Assembly: GCA_030263805.2 (NCBI GenBank)
Contig: CP136010.1
Coordinates: forward strand, 4,541,001-4,605,000
DNA: 64,000 nucleotides
Origin: Pseudomonas sp. FeN3W
GTDB lineage: Bacteria; Pseudomonadota; Gammaproteobacteria; Pseudomonadales; Pseudomonadaceae
Direction: 5' to 3'
Below, one piece after another: positions 61,074 to 64,000 of the stretch (position 1 is the stretch's first letter; every line of letters begins with the position of its first letter). Below the pieces are notes generated by a model, which saw only the letters and a list, made by a program, of their open reading frames with translations, did no database searches and was not told the origin of the DNA. The translations under genes and the position numbers were made by a program.

Positions 61074-62174
61074 GTGTTCCGACATGCCTTGCCCCTTGCC
61101 TCTATGCTCGGTTGTGCACTTGTTCTGGTCGCCTGTGGCAACGGCGAGCCGCCCCAGCAGCTGCCGCGCCCGGTCATGGTGGTGCAGCCGCAGCCTGCCA
61201 GCGAGGCACGCGAGAGCTATCCCGGCGAAGTGCACGCGCGCTACGAGCCTGAGCTGGCCTTCCGCATCGGTGGCAAGGTCGTCGAGCGCCTGGTCGAAGC
61301 GGGCGACCGCGTACGCAAGGACCAGCCCCTGGCACGTCTCGATCCGCAGGACGTGCGGCTGCAGCTGGACGGCATGCGTGCGCAGGTGGCGGCGGCGGAA
61401 GCCAATCTGCGCCTGGCCAAGGCCGAACATGACCGCTACAAGGCGCTGCTCGGTCGCCAGCTGGTCAGCCAGTCGCAGTTCGATAATGCCGACAACGCCT
61501 ATCGCGCCGCGGCTGCTCGTTTGCAGCAGGCACGCGCCGAGTTCGATGTGGCCAGCAACCAGGTCGATTACGCGGTACTGCGCGCCACCCGCGATGGCTT
61601 GATCGCGCAGCGTCGAGTCGAGGTCGGGCAGGTGGTCGCTGCGGGGCAGACCGCGTTCGTACTGGCGGCGGATGGCGAGCGGGAAGTGGCCATCGATCTG
61701 CCGGAGCAATCGCTGGAGCGCTACCGGGTTGGTCAGGACGTCGAGGTCGAACTCTGGTCGCAACCGGGGCGCCACTATCTCGGCAAGATTCGCGAACTCT
61801 CGCCAGCAGCCGATGCGCAGTCGCGGACCTATTCCGCGCGTGTCGCCTTCAGCGAACAAGAGGTGCCAGCCGAGCTGGGGCAGAGTGCGCTGGTGAGCAT
61901 TCGCCGCGACGGTGAGGTGTCACTGGCGGTGCCGCTGTCAGCGCTGAGTGCGGAAAAGGGCCGGGCACATGTCTGGCGACTCAGAGCCGATTCCACCGTG
62001 GAGCGTGTCGAGGTTCGGGCCGGGCCGTTCGGTGAACAGCTGGTGCCAGTCCTCGAAGGGCTGGAGGCCGACGACTGGGTCGTCCTGGCCGGGGTGCAGT
62101 TGCTCAGCGATAACCAGCCGGTTCGCCCGGTGGATCGCCACAATCGCCCCGTCGAGCTGGCCGCCCAGGAGTAA
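61074..62174 (+). CDS. RND efflux periplasmic adaptor (MFP) lipoprotein
   Basis: The 366-residue protein has a lipobox (LVAC, Cys21), a lipoyl/barrel-sandwich pair (ELAFRIGGKVVERLVEAGDRVRKDQPLARLDPQDV near 60 and RATRDGLIAQRRVEVGQVVAAGQTAFVL near 165), a hairpin (about 100-150), a beta-barrel and a membrane-proximal domain. The start is GTG at 61074, giving MFRHALPLASMLG. It bridges the RND pump to an outer-membrane channel, none of which is in the window. The RND gene starts 5 bases after its stop, so they form one operon. Confidence 0.92.
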   Translation: MFRHALPLASMLGCALVLVACGNGEPPQQLPRPVMVVQPQPASEARESYPGEVHARYEPELAFRIGGKVVERLVEAGDRVRKDQPLARLDPQDVRLQLDGMRAQVAAAEANLRLAKAEHDRYKALLGRQLVSQSQFDNADNAYRAAAARLQQARAEFDVASNQVDYAVLRATRDGLIAQRRVEVGQVVAAGQTAFVLAADGEREVAIDLPEQSLERYRVGQDVEVELWSQPGRHYLGKIRELSPAADAQSRTYSARVAFSEQEVPAELGQSALVSIRRDGEVSLAVPLSALSAEKGRAHVWRLRADSTVERVEVRAGPFGEQLVPVLEGLEADDWVVLAGVQLLSDNQPVRPVDRHNRPVELAAQE

Positions 62175-62179
62175 TCGCG

Positions 62180-64000
62180 ATGCGCTTCAATCTCTCCGCC
62201 TGGGCGCTGCAGAACCGGCAGATCGTCGTCTATCTTATGCTGCTGCTGGCAATCGTCGGTGCGCTGTCCTACAGCAAGCTCGGCCAGAGCGAGGACCCGC
62301 CATTCACCTTCAAGGCCATGGTCATCCAGACGCGATGGCCTGGCGCTACCGCCGAGGAAATGTCGCGTCAGGTCACCGAGCGCATCGAGAAGAAGTTGAT
62401 GGAGACCGGCGAGTACGAGCGCATCGTCTCGTTCTCCCGGCCGGGTGAATCCAACGTCACCTTCATGGCGCGAGACTCGATGCGCTCGAAGGACATTCCC
62501 GAGCTCTGGTACCAGATTCGCAAGAAGATCGGCGACATTCGCCACACCCTGCCGCCGGGTGTACAGGGGCCCTTCTTCAATGACGAGTTCGGCACCACCT
62601 TCGGCAACATCTACGCCCTGACCGGCGAAGGTTTCGACTACGCGATCCTCAAGGACTACGCCGACCGCATCCAGCTGCAGCTGCAGCGGGTGAAGAACGT
62701 CGGCAAGGTCGAGCTGATCGGCCTGCAGGACGAGAAGATCTGGATCGAACTCTCCAACGTCAAACTAGCCACGCTCGGCGTCCCACTGGAAGCCGTGCGC
62801 CAGGCGCTGGAGGCGCAGAACGCGGTAACGGCTGCCGGTTTCGTCGAGACCATCAGCGATCGGGTGCAGCTGCGCGTCACCGGCAGCTTCGAGACGGTCA
62901 AGGAGATTCGTGATTTCCCCATCCGCGTTGCCGGCCGCACCTTCCGTATCGGCGATGTTGCCGAGGTACATCGCGGCTTCAACGACCCGCCCGCGCCGCG
63001 CATGCGCTTCATGGGCGAGCCTGCCCTGGGTCTGGCGGTTTCGATGAAAAGCGGTGGCGACATCCTGGTGCTGGGCGAGGCACTGGAGCAGGAGTTCGCC
63101 CGCCTGCAGCAGGAGCTCCCGGCGGGGATGCAGCTGCGCAAGGTCTCGGATCAGCCCGCTGCGGTGAAGACCAGCGTAGGTGAGTTCGTCAAGGTGTTGA
63201 TCGAAGCGCTGGTGATCGTATTGCTGGTGAGTTTCTTCTCGCTCGGCGTGCGTACCGGGCTGGTGGTGGCGTTGTCGATTCCGCTGGTGCTGGCGATGAC
63301 TTTCGCCGCCATGAGCTATCTGAACATCGGCCTGCACAAGATATCCCTTGGCGCCCTGGTCCTGGCTCTCGGGCTGATGGTGGACGACGCGATCATTGCG
63401 GTGGAGATGATGGCGATCAAGATGGAGCAGGGCTACGACCGCCTCAAGGCCGCCAGCTTTGCCTGGACCAGCACGGCGTTTCCGATGCTGACCGGCACGC
63501 TGATCACCGCGGCGGGTTTCCTGCCGATCGCCACTGCCAATTCCAGTACCGGCGAATACACCCGTTCGATCTTCCAAGTGGTGGCCATTTCGCTCATCGC
63601 GTCCTGGATCGCCGCGGTAATGTTCGTACCGCTGATCGGCGAAAAACTGCTGCCTGACCTGGCCAAGAAATCTGCACACAAGCACGGCACAAGCAGCGAA
63701 GGCCACGATCCTTACGCAACGCCGTTCTACCAGCGCGTGCGTCGCGTGGTGACGTTCTGCGTGCGCCGGCGCAAGACCGTCATCCTGCTCACGCTGGCGA
63801 TCTTCGTCGCCGCGGTGGTGCTGTTCCGTCTGGTGCCGCAACAGTTCTTCCCCGCTTCCGGCCGTTTGGAGCTGATGGTCGATCTCAAACTGGCCGAAGG
63901 CGCCTCGTTGAAGGCGACCGAAGCAGAGGTGGCGCGGCTGGAACAGCTGCTCAAGGAACGGGCCGGCATCGACAACTATGTGGCCTACGTCGGCACCGGC
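62180..64000 (+). CDS. RND family efflux transporter, inner-membrane pump, 3' truncated by window edge
   Basis: The first 607 residues of a roughly 1020-residue pump are present and the frame is open to the last base. The first transmembrane helix (about 13-31) precedes the pore/docking domain; helices 2-6 lie at about 340-475. The proton-relay pair Asp-Asp in GLMVDDAIIAVEMM (near 397) is intact. The start MRFNLSAWALQNRQIVVYLM is of the TriC/VexF-like sub-branch of HAE-type exporters rather than AcrB-like. Substrates may be biocides or dyes, not assignable. It is controlled by the adjacent TetR, by inference. Confidence 0.92.
   Translation, partial: MRFNLSAWALQNRQIVVYLMLLLAIVGALSYSKLGQSEDPPFTFKAMVIQTRWPGATAEEMSRQVTERIEKKLMETGEYERIVSFSRPGESNVTFMARDSMRSKDIPELWYQIRKKIGDIRHTLPPGVQGPFFNDEFGTTFGNIYALTGEGFDYAILKDYADRIQLQLQRVKNVGKVELIGLQDEKIWIELSNVKLATLGVPLEAVRQALEAQNAVTAAGFVETISDRVQLRVTGSFETVKEIRDFPIRVAGRTFRIGDVAEVHRGFNDPPAPRMRFMGEPALGLAVSMKSGGDILVLGEALEQEFARLQQELPAGMQLRKVSDQPAAVKTSVGEFVKVLIEALVIVLLVSFFSLGVRTGLVVALSIPLVLAMTFAAMSYLNIGLHKISLGALVLALGLMVDDAIIAVEMMAIKMEQGYDRLKAASFAWTSTAFPMLTGTLITAAGFLPIATANSSTGEYTRSIFQVVAISLIASWIAAVMFVPLIGEKLLPDLAKKSAHKHGTSSEGHDPYATPFYQRVRRVVTFCVRRRKTVILLTLAIFVAAVVLFRLVPQQFFPASGRLELMVDLKLAEGASLKATEAEVARLEQLLKERAGIDNYVAYVGTG

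Noticed and set aside
1..64000. CRISPR array, insertion sequence or prophage
   Set aside because: No regularly spaced direct repeats, no transposase, no phage structural or lysis genes were seen among the supported genes.

Overview
The window looks like chromosomal core DNA of a Pseudomonas-type gammaproteobacterium, most likely of the stutzeri group (Stutzerimonas). It is GC-rich and densely packed, and many neighbour sets match the P. aeruginosa PAO1 order as I remember it: nadA-bepA-tusA-like-perM-bcp-gcvR-dapA-bamC-purC-tRNA-Ser; mxtR-GNAT-MFS-rdgC-FKBP; recJ...OYE...prfB-lysS; lptF-DUF4398-ppc-adk-tsaB...rsmJ-TetR. I see no prophage, insertion sequence, CRISPR array or integron. The genus assignment is inference from gene order and protein resemblance, not a database match.

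Layout. 1-10 kb: end of an acetyl-CoA:succinate CoA-transferase, NAD synthesis (nadA), envelope quality control (bepA, bamC), a TusA-like sulfur carrier, a PerM-type permease, peroxiredoxin Bcp, the ACT regulator GcvR, lysine synthesis (dapA), and purC of the long type. 10-20 kb: tRNA-Ser(CGA), DNA polymerase II, a REPIN-like repeat, a lipoprotein phospholipase-D/cardiolipin-synthase-like enzyme, the YdbH-YnbE-YdbL lipid-bridge trio, an AT-rich intergenic stretch with a paired DnaA-box motif, a Sel1 protein and rmuC. 20-30 kb: MgtC/DUF4010 membrane protein, a very large transporter-fused hybrid kinase (MxtR/CrbS type), GNAT, a tightly overlapped azlC-azlD-MFS operon, rdgC, tRNA-Val and tRNA-Asp. 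30-40 kb: a translationally coupled operon of DUF2478 protein, SAM methyltransferase and NifQ-like protein behind a perfect ANR/DNR (FNR-type) box; FKBP isomerase; bacterioferritin and Fur-controlled bfd; yaeQ; a 5-oxoprolinase operon (pxpA-pxpB-pxpC) with an NRAMP-related permease lacking the metal-binding motifs, a divergent MarR-type gene and a strong palindromic operator; recJ. 40-50 kb: an orphan molybdopterin oxidoreductase, an old yellow enzyme, DUF533 protein, prfB with its programmed +1 frameshift, lysS, and a QEGLA-motif metallopeptidase-like gene with a BI-1-like membrane protein and an AIM24-like protein. 50-64 kb: OmpA-like lipoprotein LptF with its partner, ppc, adk, tsaB, small conserved genes, a DUF72 gene that seems to start at CTG, extensin-like, rsmJ, and a TetR-controlled RND efflux pair that runs off the window.

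How the genes work together. Several loci touch molybdenum and anaerobic metabolism: the TusA-like gene (relative of PAO1 PA1006, reported to matter for molybdenum homeostasis), the ANR/DNR-boxed NifQ-like/DUF2478/methyltransferase operon and the orphan molybdopterin oxidoreductase. The best candidate for an undescribed system is the DUF2478-methyltransferase-NifQ-like operon at 29796-31892. The second is the pxpABC operon with its altered NRAMP-type transporter and palindromic operator at 34488-38904.
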